From Lachnospiraceae bacterium OM04-12BH (GTDB lineage: Bacteria > Bacillota > Clostridia > Lachnospirales > Lachnospiraceae): DNA of 53,533 bases. Of this stretch, positions 36,241 through 44,321 are shown one piece after another. The position numbers were made by a program, and so were the translations under genes. Numbering within the stretch: the first letter of the stretch is position 1; every line of letters starts with the position of its first letter. The notes below the pieces were generated by a model. That model ran no database searches. It was not told the origin of the DNA and saw only the letters and a list, made by a program, of their open reading frames with translations. The stretch is taken from contig QULQ01000012.1 in the NCBI GenBank assembly GCA_003490145.1, positions 42,052 through 95,584 on the forward strand. The letters are read 5' to 3'.

Positions 36241-36276
36241 AAAGAGGAGCACTGCCAGCCGACAGTGCTCCTCTTT
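36241..36276. terminator. Bidirectional intrinsic terminator
   Basis: A 14 bp perfect stem (AAAGAGGAGCACTG/CAGTGCTCCTCTTT) with an 8-base loop, between the convergent diguanylate cyclase and glnN genes. Confidence 0.9.
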
Positions 36277-36308
36277 ACTTTCTTAATATTATGTTTTTCG
36301 GATAAATC

Positions 36309-38420
36309 CTATACTTCAAACATCAGATCAGCGTAGGTCGGGAACGGCCATACCTTCTTATCAACGATCATTTCCAGTTCGTCAGCAGGCTTTCTCAGTG
36401 CATCCATAGCAGCCTTGACAACATCCTTGTAATAGAATGCCTGATCCTTTGCATTTTCCATAGCCGCTGCCTTTGCTTCCACCTCTTCCAGCTTTGCCAG
36501 CGCTGTCTTCATTTCTGTAAGCTTTGCAGATACCTCCTTCAGCAGCTCTGCCTGAACCTCTGCATCAGCACCAGCCTCCTTAACAGCAAGAACAGAATCT
36601 GCAAGGGACTTGCTGTATTTGATAACAGCAGGAATGATCTCCTTGCTTGCCATATCAATCATGGTAAGAGCCTCAATATTAATGGTCTTTGCATAGATCT
36701 CATATAAGACCTCTTCTCTGGACTCCAGCTCAGCCTTGGTGAAAATACCAAACTTCTCAAACAGCTTAACTGCCTTATCGGTAGTCAGAGTCTCTACTGC
36801 CTCGATCATGGATCTGATGTTTGGAAGTCCTCTTCTCTCTGCTTCTGCAACCCATTCATCTGAATAACCATTACCATTAAAGATGATCCTCTGATGCTCT
36901 GTCAGATATTCTTTGATCAGATCATGAACAGCAACATCGAAATCATCTGCCTTCTCCAGAATATCGGCAGCCTCGCAGAAAGCTTCTGCAACGATCGCAT
37001 TCAGTGTGGTATTCGGACTTCCGATAGAATCTGCAGATCCTACCATACGGAACTCAAACTTGTTTCCGGTAAACGCAAAAGGTGAGGTTCTGTTTCTGTC
37101 GGTTGCATCCTTTTCAAAATCGGGCAGTGTGGATACACCTGTTGCCAGCTTGCCACCCTGTAATACATGGGCTGCCTCACCTGTTTCCACAAGCTGCTTT
37201 ACCACATCCTCAAGCTGCTCGCCAAGGAAAATAGAAATGATAGCCGGAGGTGCTTCATTTGCTCCAAGTCTGTGATCATTTCCTACATCAGATGCGCTCT
37301 GACGGAGCAGATCCGCATGGACATCAACTGCCTTGATAATGCAGGCAAGTACCAGCAGGAACTGGATATTTTCATTCGGTGTATCACCGGGATCCAGAAG
37401 ATTTACCCCGTTATCTGTTCCAAGTGACCAGTTATTGTGCTTACCGGAGCCATTGACACCAGCAAAAGGCTTCTCATGAAGCAGACAGGTCAGTCCGTGA
37501 CGTCCTGCCACCTTCTTCATGGTTTCCATAACAAGCTGGTTATGGTCTACTGCAATATTTGCTGTCTCATAAATCGGTGCCAGCTCGTGCTGTGCAGGTG
37601 CTACCTCATTGTGCTGTGTCTTGGCAGTTACACCAAGCTTCCACAGCTCAATATTCAGGTCTTTCATGTATGCACCAATTCTCTCACGGATGGTGCCGAA
37701 GTAATGATCCTCCAGCTCCTGACCCTTCGGAGCCGGTGCGCCGAAAAGGGTACGTCCTGCAAAGATCAGGTCTTCTCTCTTTAAGTATTTATCTCTGTCA
37801 ACAAGGAAGTATTCCTGCTCAGGTCCTACACTTGCTACTACCTTGGTCGCCTCTGTATTGCCGAATAGTCTTACGATACGAAGTGCCTGCTCACTGATCG
37901 CTTCCATGGAACGGAGCAGAGGTGTCTTCTTATCCAGTGCTTCACCCTTATAAGAACAGAATGCTGTGGGGATGCAGAGGATCACACCTGTAGCATCTTC
38001 CTTTAAAAATGCCGGGGAGGTAATATCCCATGCTGTATATCCTCTTGCCTCAAAGGTAGCTCTCAGACCACCTGAAGGGAAGGAAGAAGCATCCGGTTCA
38101 CCCTTGATCAGCTCTTTACCGGAGAACTCCATCAGCATCTTTCCGTTTTCATCCGGATGTGAAACAAATGAATCATGCTTTTCTGCCGTAATTCCTGTCA
38201 AAGGCTGGAACCAGTGTGTATAATGGGTTGCGCCATTCTCAATTGCCCAGTCCTTCATTGCTTTGGCAACTACATCTGCCGTCTCAAGGCTAAGCTCGCC
38301 GCCCTGATCCATGATCTTAACAACTTCCTTGTAAACGCTCTTCGGTAAACGCTCTCTCATAGTTGCCCTGGTAAATACTTTGCTTCCGAAAAGTTCTTCG
38401 ATGTTCAGTACTTCACTCAT
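36309..38420 (-). CDS. glnN: Glutamine synthetase type III
   Basis: A 703-residue GS-III enzyme making glutamine from glutamate, ammonia and ATP in the cytosol. The N-terminal GS-III-specific part ([20 protein letters not shown]) and the catalytic core ([31 protein letters not shown]) are present. Length is typical (~700). The ribosome site is AGGAAAGGAAG. The gene is single, with the bidirectional terminator behind it. Its ~110-base leader contains a terminator hairpin and an overlapping alternative hairpin (38460-38527), so expression is probably controlled by attenuation. Confidence 0.96.
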   Translation of the reverse strand: MSEVLNIEELFGSKVFTRATMRERLPKSVYKEVVKIMDQGGELSLETADVVAKAMKDWAIENGATHYTHWFQPLTGITAEKHDSFVSHPDENGKMLMEFSGKELIKGEPDASSFPSGGLRATFEARGYTAWDITSPAFLKEDATGVILCIPTAFCSYKGEALDKKTPLLRSMEAISEQALRIVRLFGNTEATKVVASVGPEQEYFLVDRDKYLKREDLIFAGRTLFGAPAPKGQELEDHYFGTIRERIGAYMKDLNIELWKLGVTAKTQHNEVAPAQHELAPIYETANIAVDHNQLVMETMKKVAGRHGLTCLLHEKPFAGVNGSGKHNNWSLGTDNGVNLLDPGDTPNENIQFLLVLACIIKAVDVHADLLRQSASDVGNDHRLGANEAPPAIISIFLGEQLEDVVKQLVETGEAAHVLQGGKLATGVSTLPDFEKDATDRNRTSPFAFTGNKFEFRMVGSADSIGSPNTTLNAIVAEAFCEAADILEKADDFDVAVHDLIKEYLTEHQRIIFNGNGYSDEWVAEAERRGLPNIRSMIEAVETLTTDKAVKLFEKFGIFTKAELESREEVLYEIYAKTINIEALTMIDMASKEIIPAVIKYSKSLADSVLAVKEAGADAEVQAELLKEVSAKLTEMKTALAKLEEVEAKAAAMENAKDQAFYYKDVVKAAMDALRKPADELEMIVDKKVWPFPTYADLMFEV

Positions 38421-38459
38421 GTTTTAATCTTCCTTTCCTGTTTGAATAAAAATCGGTAC

Positions 38460-38527
38460 AAAAAAATGCCCCAAACAAACCATTTGGAACATCTTCGTTC
38501 GATTCATGTTGAAAGGACTTTTCCCTT
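38460..38527 (-). promoter_or_regulatory. Putative transcription attenuator in the glnN leader
   Basis: On the minus strand a 10 bp hairpin (38492-38483 with 38475-38466; ATGTTCCAAA/TTTGGGGCAT, two G-U pairs) is followed by six U, 40 bases before the glnN start. A hairpin GAAC-GAAGAT-GTTC (38500-38487) with a 6-base loop shares bases with its 5' arm, so the two exclude each other. A further stem AAGG/CCTT (38527-38513) lies 12 bases upstream. Two hairpins before a terminator is the arrangement of ANTAR-protein targets, which control nitrogen genes in clostridia; the loop lacks the canonical first A. Confidence 0.5.
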
Positions 38528-38537
38528 CGTTTCCTTA

Positions 38538-38566
38538 AAGATACCCCATTCATATAAAAAAAGCAA
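38538..38566 (-). promoter_or_regulatory. Probable glnN promoter
   Basis: Minus-strand TTGCTT (38561-38566) and TATCTT (38538-38543) with a 17-base spacer. Transcription would start near 38531, leaving a leader of about 110 bases that contains the attenuator. Confidence 0.5.
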
Positions 38567-38641
38567 TACCCTTTTTTATTTTTGGTTGTTTTCGATAAAA
38601 TGCCTCATCAATTATTGTATACAAGTATGCAAATTGCACAT

Positions 38642-39880
38642 TTACGCTTTGATGCGCAGTAAATCATACATTTCCGGTTCTTCTGAAAGCTCTATCCACA
38701 GACTCTGCTTCGGATGTGGGGCACTTTCCATCTCTTCTCCTTCCTCTGTGTGGATTGCAAGCACAGCAGCCTCTGTGTTTCTTCCATCCGGACGCATGAT
38801 CTCGATTTCATCACCTACAGAAAACTTGTTTCTCTGCGTGATTTTTCCCAGATACCCTTTTCTCTCCCCTCTCTCCCTGGTCTCCTCAATAATACCAAGG
38901 TAAATATATTCATTAATATAGGTATTGGAATCATAGATCTGGGCTTCCTCGGAAGGCTTTCCGAAGTAGAAGCCTGTAGTAAACTGTCTGTAGGTACACT
39001 TGGCGATCTCTGCCTTGTACCATTCCATGTTCTCCCGGTATTTCTCCTCTGATTCAAGGTAATCATCAATGGCCTTGCGGTAGGTTCTTGCCACCGTCGC
39101 CACGTAAAGTGCCGTTTTCATCCGTCCTTCGATCTTGAAGCTGTCGATCCCGGCCTTTATCATCTCCGGAATATGCTCGATCATGCAAAGATCCTTGGAA
39201 TTGAACAGGAAGGTTCCCCTTTCATTCTCATATACTGGCAGGTATTCTCCCGGTCTGCTCTCTTCCATTACTGCATATTTCCAGCGGCAGGGATGCGTAC
39301 AGGCTCCCTGGTTGGCATCTCTTCCAGTAAAATAATTGCTGAGCAGGCATCTTCCGGAATAAGAAATACACATAGCTCCATGGATAAAGCTTTCGATCTC
39401 CAGATCCTCCGGTACTCTCTCCCGGATCTCTGCGATCTCTGCAAGGGAAAGCTCTCTTGCACAGACAACACGCTTTGCTCCCATTTCATGCCAGAAACGG
39501 AAGGTCATATAATTGGTATTATTGGCTTGTGTGGAAATGTGGATCTCTATCCCAGGGCAGATCTTTTTTGCCAGTGTAAACATACCAGGATCAGAAATGA
39601 TCAGGGCATCCGGTGCTAGCTCCCTCAGCTCTTCAAAATACTTCTCTGCCTCGTCAATGTCCTTATTATGGGCAAGAATATTGGCGGTCACATGTACCTT
39701 CACACCATTTGCATGGGCAAAAGCAATTCCCTCCGCCATATCTTCTCTGGAAAAGTTTCTTGCCTTTGCACGAAGGCTGAACGCTTCTCCTCCAATATAT
39801 ACAGCATCTGCTCCAAACCTGACTGCTGTTTTTAAAACCTCCAGGCTGCTTGCCGGGATCAGTAATTCCGGTTTTCTCAT
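38642..39880 (-). CDS. trhP: U32 family protein, tRNA 5-hydroxyuridine synthesis (TrhP-like)
   Basis: A 412-residue 'peptidase U32' protein. ELLIPASSLEVLKTAVRFGADAVY-type N-terminus, FIHGAMCISYSGRCLLSNY and GRDANQGACTHPCRW carry the conserved cysteines thought to hold an iron-sulphur cluster. TrhP (YrrN/YrrO in Bacillus) uses prephenate to make 5-hydroxyuridine at tRNA position 34. Here the gene directly follows trmR (27 bases), whose product methylates that hydroxyl, as in the Bacillus yrr cluster. Some U32 members act on collagen or 23S rRNA (RlhA), so the tRNA assignment leans on context. Confidence 0.8.
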   Translation of the reverse strand: MRKPELLIPASSLEVLKTAVRFGADAVYIGGEAFSLRAKARNFSREDMAEGIAFAHANGVKVHVTANILAHNKDIDEAEKYFEELRELAPDALIISDPGMFTLAKKICPGIEIHISTQANNTNYMTFRFWHEMGAKRVVCARELSLAEIAEIRERVPEDLEIESFIHGAMCISYSGRCLLSNYFTGRDANQGACTHPCRWKYAVMEESRPGEYLPVYENERGTFLFNSKDLCMIEHIPEMIKAGIDSFKIEGRMKTALYVATVARTYRKAIDDYLESEEKYRENMEWYKAEIAKCTYRQFTTGFYFGKPSEEAQIYDSNTYINEYIYLGIIEETRERGERKGYLGKITQRNKFSVGDEIEIMRPDGRNTEAAVLAIHTEEGEEMESAPHPKQSLWIELSEEPEMYDLLRIKA

Positions 39881-39907
39881 TCTTCCTACTCCTTACGTTT
39901 TCAAATC

Positions 39908-40549
39908 CTACAGCTTTACGCTTACAGTCACACCATCGCCCACAGGCAGGATATCTGTCACAAGCTGGTCATTATGCTTCAATTCATACAGGTATTCCCT
40001 CATCCGGCTGTGTATCGTGCGGTTTCTCCTTGTCACGGCATAACGGGATTCCATAACATCCCCGTCCTGCAGTACATTATCCGACACCAGGATACCTCCC
40101 TTTTTCAGAAGTCGCATCACATCCGGCAGAAAATGGATATACTGTCCTTTGGCAGCATCCATGAAGATCATATCATAGGGTTCCTGTAATGTCTTCAGAA
40201 TTTCTGTGGCATCCCCTTCCAGCAGAGTAATACTCTCTTCCTTTCCCGCTTTCCTGAAATTCTCACGGGCGATTGGAATTCTTTTTTCATAGTTCTCTAT
40301 CGTGGTGATCTGGCAGTCAGGCCTGCCATATTCACTCATAAATAACGCAGAAAAACCAATGGCCGTCCCAACCTCCAGAATGCGCTCCGGCTGCTTCATG
40401 GAAAGAAGCAGCTTTAAGAAGCTCTGCATCTGTGGTCTGATGACAGGTACATTGGTCTCTCTTGCATATTGTTCCAGTTCATTTAAAAAGGGGGTATTCC
40501 CTGTATCGAAGGAATTGATAAACGTGCTGATTCTTTCTTCCGTGATCAT
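39908..40549 (-). CDS. trmR: O-methyltransferase, tRNA 5-hydroxyuridine methyltransferase TrmR
   Basis: A 213-residue class I SAM methyltransferase of the Methyltransf_3 family: SAM loop ILEVGTAIGFSALFM near 58-72, MIFMDAAKGQY metal/SAM region near 132, and NVLQDGDV. TrmR (YrrM) converts ho5U34 to mo5U34 in tRNAs for Ala, Pro, Thr, Val and others. Position between the MltG-like gene and trhP matches yrrL-yrrM-yrrN/O of Bacillus. The 15-base gap to the upstream gene indicates cotranscription. Confidence 0.85.
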   Translation of the reverse strand: MITEERISTFINSFDTGNTPFLNELEQYARETNVPVIRPQMQSFLKLLLSMKQPERILEVGTAIGFSALFMSEYGRPDCQITTIENYEKRIPIARENFRKAGKEESITLLEGDATEILKTLQEPYDMIFMDAAKGQYIHFLPDVMRLLKKGGILVSDNVLQDGDVMESRYAVTRRNRTIHSRMREYLYELKHNDQLVTDILPVGDGVTVSVKL

Positions 40550-40564
40550 AACTGTTCTGCTCCT

Positions 40565-41053
40565 TTATTCTGTTACCATTCCTTCGGCACCTTCTTCTAT
40601 GCTTCCCTCTTCATAATACTCTTCCGGTTCCTCTCCCATTTCTTCAGGATCCCCGTCATCTCCATCCGTGGATGTATTATCCTCTGCGGTTACCGGTGTA
40701 GACATAACGGCCAGCATCTCTTCTGCCGTCATGGATGTGCTCAGATCATATATTCCCGGAAGAATCTTATCGTGATAACCGGAAAGCAGCTCCTGTACAC
40801 AAAACAGTCTTGCATCCTCTATCAGTCCCTTCTCTTCCAGCATCTGTGCCACATCCTTAATATCCGCATCCTCCGCAACACCTACCGTGATCGTTCTCCC
40901 CTCTGACTGGGAAACCGGCTGATCGGCAAATACCCTGTATCCGAATTCATAGGCAGAAGTAGCTGCCCGGAACACAAACATAATAACGATCACAAGAACG
41001 ATCGCCTTTATGATAGCTTCTACTACAGCTCCTACCAGATATTTTCCATTCAT
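40565..41053 (-). CDS. Short MltG-like protein (YceG N-terminal part, no catalytic domain)
   Basis: 162 residues: a short cytosolic start, one membrane helix at about 12-32, then an extracellular part with the MltG/YceG LysM-like element (TVGVAEDADIKDVAQMLEEKGLI, GIYDLSTSMTAEEMLAVM). The tail is very acidic, rich in Glu, Asp and Gly. Full MltG transglycosylases have ~340 or more residues with a catalytic Glu domain, which is wholly missing; the end is a normal stop, not a frameshift. The gene sits exactly where mltG (yrrL) stands in Bacillus, upstream of trmR. A lytic activity is therefore not expected. Confidence 0.75.
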   Translation of the reverse strand: MNGKYLVGAVVEAIIKAIVLVIVIMFVFRAATSAYEFGYRVFADQPVSQSEGRTITVGVAEDADIKDVAQMLEEKGLIEDARLFCVQELLSGYHDKILPGIYDLSTSMTAEEMLAVMSTPVTAEDNTSTDGDDGDPEEMGEEPEEYYEEGSIEEGAEGMVTE

Positions 41054-41071
41054 AAGCCTCTTTTCCTTTCT

Positions 41072-41413
41072 TTACAGGGGAAATTCCATGTCAAAATCAA
41101 TTGCCTCTGTTACCCGCAGATTAACCTCCTGCATCATTCTGCAGAAAGCCAGCTCTGCCCTGAAAAAATCATCTACCACCGGATCTTCCCGGAACCTTTC
41201 CAGTTCCTCTGCCAGAGCTTCGATCCTCTCATCCATATCTCTGCCATCACTCTGCTGGAGTTCATAGTTTTTCCTGCGGAACTCATTCACTCTCTGGTAT
41301 TTTTCAGGATTCTGCCGGATCAGAAAAAGCTGCCCCTGATAGTTTTTGTAAACATCGGTATTCCTGATCGTCTCTGCATACCTTTCTGTTGCGTCGATTA
41401 AACTTTGCTCCAT
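41072..41413 (-). CDS. YlbF/YmcA family regulator
   Basis: A 113-residue all-helical protein of the Com_YlbF family (AERYAETIRNTDVYKNYQ, RVNEFRRKNYELQ, VVDDFFRAELAFCRMMQEVN). In Bacillus, YlbF, YmcA and YaaT form the Y-complex, an iron-sulphur-containing partner of RNase Y in mRNA maturation, biofilm, competence and sporulation. Here it follows the RNase J gene by 19 bases, which fits a link to mRNA turnover. Whether it is the YlbF or YmcA member cannot be decided. Confidence 0.85.
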   Translation of the reverse strand: MEQSLIDATERYAETIRNTDVYKNYQGQLFLIRQNPEKYQRVNEFRRKNYELQQSDGRDMDERIEALAEELERFREDPVVDDFFRAELAFCRMMQEVNLRVTEAIDFDMEFPL

Positions 41414-41432
41414 GGTAAAAGTCCCTGCTTTC

Positions 41433-43106
41433 CTATACTTCCATAATGATCGGAAGGATCATTGGCCGGCGTTTTGTCTTTTTCCATACATAATCCCCAA
41501 GGGAATCCTTGATGGCACTCTTCAGCTTGCCCCAGTCTGAAATACCTCTGTCGAGACAGCCATTTACCGCCTCGTTGACTACGACATGTGCTTCTTCCAT
41601 CAGTTCATCGGATTCTCTTACATATACAAATCCTCTGGATACGATATCCGGGCCGCTGACAAGCTGATCCGTTGCTCCATCCAGGGAAAGGACTACGATC
41701 ATGATACCATCCTCTGCCAGATGCTGTCTGTCACGGAGAACGATATTTCCAACATCCCCGACACCAAGGCCATCCACCAGAATGTCACCTACCGGTACCT
41801 TGCCGGTTACTTCTGCAGACTCCTCTGACATTTCCAGTACATCACCGGATCGCAGGATAAAGATCCTCTCCTTATCAATGCCAAGCTCCCTTGCGATCTT
41901 CGCCTGTGCTATCAGATGCTTGTATTCTCCATGGACAGGGATTGCATATCTGGGATGAACCAGAGAATAGATCAGCTTGATCTCTTCCTGGCAGGCATGT
42001 CCGGAAACATGGACATCCTGAAAGATAACATCCGCTCCCTTGACAAGAAGCTCATTGATCACATTGGTGACTGCCTTTTCATTTCCCGGGATCGGATTGG
42101 AGGAAAAGATAACTGTATCCCCCGGGCCTATGGAAATCTTCTTGTGATTGTCCTCTGCCATACGGCTCAGGGCTGCCATGCTTTCTCCCTGGCTTCCCGT
42201 AGTGATGATGACAGTCTTTTCTCTCGGATAATTCTTGAGCTGCTCGATGTCGATCAGTGTCTTATCCGGTATGCTCAGGCATCCGAGGTTCGTCGCAACC
42301 TCAATGATATTGACCATGCTGCGGCCTTCTACGACTACCTTTCTGCCAAACTTATAGGCGGAATTGATGATCTGCTGCACTCTGTCCACATTGGACGCAA
42401 AGGTGGCGATCAGGATCCTTGTATTCTTATGTTCCTCAAACAGGGCATCAAATGTCTTGCCAAGGGTTCTTTCAGAAGGGGTAAAGCCAGGACGCTCTGC
42501 ATTCGTGGAGTCGCACATAAGGGCAAGGACTCCCTTCTTTCCAAGCTCTGCAAATCTCTGCAGATCGATGGCATCTCCAAATACCGGTGTGTAATCCACC
42601 TTGAAATCGCCGGTGTGCACAACAATACCGGCCGGAGAATAAATAGCCAGCGCTGCTGCATCTACAATACTGTGATTGGTCTTGATAAATTCAATCCGGA
42701 ACTGCCCAAGGTTGATGGACTGTCCGAACTTCACAACCTTCCTCTTTACCTGTCCGGTCAGGTTGTGCTCCTTCAGCTTATTCTCGATCAGACCCATCGT
42801 CAGTCTGGTCGCATAAACCGGTACATTAATCTCCTTTAATATATAAGGAAGTGCACCAATATGATCCTCATGTCCATGCGTGATCACAAATCCCTTTACC
42901 TTTTCGATATTGTTCTTCAAATAGGTAATATCCGGAATGACAAGATCAATTCCCAGCATGTCATCCTCCGGGAAGGAAAGACCGCAGTCTACCACAACAA
43001 TACTGTCCTCATATTCAAAGGCAGTAATGTTCATACCAATCTGTTCCAGACCGCCAAGTGGGATCACTTTCAGTCTGGAACCCTTATTTTGTTCCTTTTT
43101 TTTCAA
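41433..43106 (-). CDS. rnj: Ribonuclease J
   Basis: A 557-residue metallo-beta-lactamase/beta-CASP ribonuclease with 5'-3' exo- and endonuclease activity in mRNA decay and rRNA maturation. The zinc motif HGHEDH is at 77-82. The beta-CASP part contains the VEGRSM and TGSQGE stretches and HVSGHACQEE; the C-terminal domain follows. The start codon is TTG at 43106, with a strong GGAGGT ribosome site 8 bases upstream, giving an N-terminal KKKEQNKGSR. A 33-codon frame upstream ends across this TTG (TTGA). Confidence 0.95.
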   Translation of the reverse strand: MKKKEQNKGSRLKVIPLGGLEQIGMNITAFEYEDSIVVVDCGLSFPEDDMLGIDLVIPDITYLKNNIEKVKGFVITHGHEDHIGALPYILKEINVPVYATRLTMGLIENKLKEHNLTGQVKRKVVKFGQSINLGQFRIEFIKTNHSIVDAAALAIYSPAGIVVHTGDFKVDYTPVFGDAIDLQRFAELGKKGVLALMCDSTNAERPGFTPSERTLGKTFDALFEEHKNTRILIATFASNVDRVQQIINSAYKFGRKVVVEGRSMVNIIEVATNLGCLSIPDKTLIDIEQLKNYPREKTVIITTGSQGESMAALSRMAEDNHKKISIGPGDTVIFSSNPIPGNEKAVTNVINELLVKGADVIFQDVHVSGHACQEEIKLIYSLVHPRYAIPVHGEYKHLIAQAKIARELGIDKERIFILRSGDVLEMSEESAEVTGKVPVGDILVDGLGVGDVGNIVLRDRQHLAEDGIMIVVLSLDGATDQLVSGPDIVSRGFVYVRESDELMEEAHVVVNEAVNGCLDRGISDWGKLKSAIKDSLGDYVWKKTKRRPMILPIIMEV

Positions 43107-43204
43107 ATATACTTACCTCCATACTCCGTCCACCGACTGATGCATTCTCCTGTGGCAGAAAGCAGTATCAGCACGTCCCATACCTCTGTTTCCTCCGCCT
43201 GCAT
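43103..43204 (-). CDS. Possible 33-residue leader ORF before rnj
   Basis: ATG at 43204 follows AGGAAA by about 7 bases. The frame codes for 33 residues (starts MQAEETEVWD, ends TEYGGKYI) and its stop overlaps the rnj TTG start as TTGA. It occupies most of the 172-base gap between the DUF1292 gene and rnj. I recognise no family. It could be a real coupling peptide or a chance frame. Confidence 0.25.
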   Translation of the reverse strand: MQAEETEVWDVLILLSATGECISRWTEYGGKYI

Positions 43205-43278
43205 GGTATGTTTCCTGCTGCTGATCCCTTATCTGTCATCCGGTCTATGCCCGCCCGGTCTCACTGTTACCTGTTATT

Positions 43279-43536
43279 TCAGGGTTCAATTTCTATATCT
43301 TCAAGCATGCTTTCGAAAACTGACGCAACTGCAGCCAGCTCCGTATCTTCCTCTACGATCTCGTAGATGCTATCCGTATCTTCTTCCTGAGGGATCTCCT
43401 TTAAAATGAGTGCATCACAGTCTCCCTCTTCTTCCTCTGTTACCAGAAGATAATGCCTGCCTCCGATCATGGTCTGCTCCAGGACATAAAACCAGGCAGT
43501 GCCTTCTCCTTCCAGAGTAAATGCTATTTTTTCCAA
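43279..43536 (-). CDS. DUF1292 family protein
   Basis: 85 residues, strongly acidic, matching DUF1292 (YrzB): it starts EKIAFTLEGEG, then FYVLEQTMIGGRHYLLVTEEE and ends EDTELAAVASVFESML. The function is unknown; the gene nearly always follows ruvX in Firmicutes. The start is TTG at 43536 with GAGG 7 bases upstream, and the ribosome site overlaps the ruvX stop codon. The IreB-RuvX-DUF1292 order matches yrzL-yrrK-yrzB of Bacillus. Confidence 0.88.
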   Translation of the reverse strand: MEKIAFTLEGEGTAWFYVLEQTMIGGRHYLLVTEEEEGDCDALILKEIPQEEDTDSIYEIVEEDTELAAVASVFESMLEDIEIEP

Positions 43537-43538
43537 AT

Positions 43539-43979
43539 CTAAACCTCTTCCTGTGCTTTTCTCTGCTGCAGATCAAGATATCCCTGCAGAATAAGTGTTG
43601 CAGCAATCTTATCCACATATTCCTTACGGTGTTCTCTCCGAATACCGGCTTCCATCATCGTTTTATCTGCCGCCACCGTGGTCAGTCTCTCATCCCAGAG
43701 ATGTACCGGAAGACCAGTCCGTCTCTCCAGTTTCTCTGCGAACTCCTTCGTCAGCTCCACTCTTGCGCCTTCTGTATCATTCATATGCTTCGGAAGGCCA
43801 AGAACAATCTCTCCGATCTGATATACCTCGATCAGTTCCTCAATCCTTGCCAGCGTCCTGCGCAGCTTATTCTCTTCTTTTCTTCTGATGATCTCTATTC
43901 CCTGAGCGGTAATCAGCAGCGGGTCACTGATGGCAACCCCGACTGTTTTCGCTCCGAAATCCAGTCCCATAATTCTCAT
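43539..43979 (-). CDS. ruvX: Putative pre-16S rRNA nuclease / Holliday junction resolvase RuvX (YqgF)
   Basis: A 146-residue RNase H-fold protein. The N-terminal [17 protein letters not shown] has the first catalytic Asp (residue 7), [12 protein letters not shown] the middle motif and HLWDERLTT the third. YqgF matures the 5' end of 16S rRNA in E. coli; resolvase activity is also reported. It starts 5 bases after the ireB stop. Confidence 0.93.
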   Translation of the reverse strand: MRIMGLDFGAKTVGVAISDPLLITAQGIEIIRRKEENKLRRTLARIEELIEVYQIGEIVLGLPKHMNDTEGARVELTKEFAEKLERRTGLPVHLWDERLTTVAADKTMMEAGIRREHRKEYVDKIAATLILQGYLDLQQRKAQEEV

Positions 43980-43984
43980 ACCCG

Positions 43985-44245
43985 TTATTCCCAGCCGTTA
44001 TTCTTAATATATTCTGTCAGAAGCTCTTCTACAAGCTCATCTCTCTCCACCTTCATGATAAGACTTCTTGCATTGTGGTAGCTGGTGATATATGTGGGAT
44101 CTCCGGACATGATATATCCTACGATCTGATTAACCGGATTATAGCCCTTTTCTGTCAGTGCATGATAAACCTCATCAAGGATCATCTTCACACTGTTATT
44201 GTCTGTCTCTACTCTGAAAAACTGTGTATTTCCTAAATCCTGCAT
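43985..44245 (-). CDS. ireB: IreB family regulatory phosphoprotein (UPF0297)
   Basis: 86 residues matching IreB/Yrz[13 protein letters not shown] start with Thr7 near the phosphorylated threonines of the Enterococcus protein, and [20 protein letters not shown] in the middle. In E. faecalis it is a substrate of the kinase IreK and affects cephalosporin tolerance. It is the first gene of the ireB-ruvX-DUF1292-rnj run, behind a good promoter with a palindrome over the start region. The ribosome site is AGGGGTG. Confidence 0.93.
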   Translation of the reverse strand: MQDLGNTQFFRVETDNNSVKMILDEVYHALTEKGYNPVNQIVGYIMSGDPTYITSYHNARSLIMKVERDELVEELLTEYIKNNGWE

Positions 44246-44257
44246 AGTTTCACCCCT

Positions 44258-44283
44258 TATAGTAAACCCTGTATTTTACTATA
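44258..44283 (-). promoter_or_regulatory. Palindrome over the ireB promoter start region
   Basis: A perfect 9 bp inverted repeat TATAGTAAA/TTTACTATA (44258-44266 and 44275-44283) with an 8-base centre. One arm overlaps the -10 box and the other ends just before the ribosome site. It could be a repressor operator or a leader hairpin. Confidence 0.45.
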
Positions 44284-44309
44284 TTACTCTATTTTCCCCT
44301 AAAATTCAA
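44281..44309 (-). promoter_or_regulatory. Promoter of the ireB operon
   Basis: Minus-strand TTGAAT (44304-44309) and TAATAT (44281-44286) with a 17-base spacer, about 36 bases before ireB. No T-run terminator separates it from mtaB, so read-through from mtaB is possible. Confidence 0.6.
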
Positions 44310-44321
44310 TGGTGCTTGTTT

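Noticed and set aside
41916..42839. 307-codon plus-strand frame opposite rnj
   Set aside because: Antisense to RNase J, no family resemblance; explained by codon structure of the real gene.
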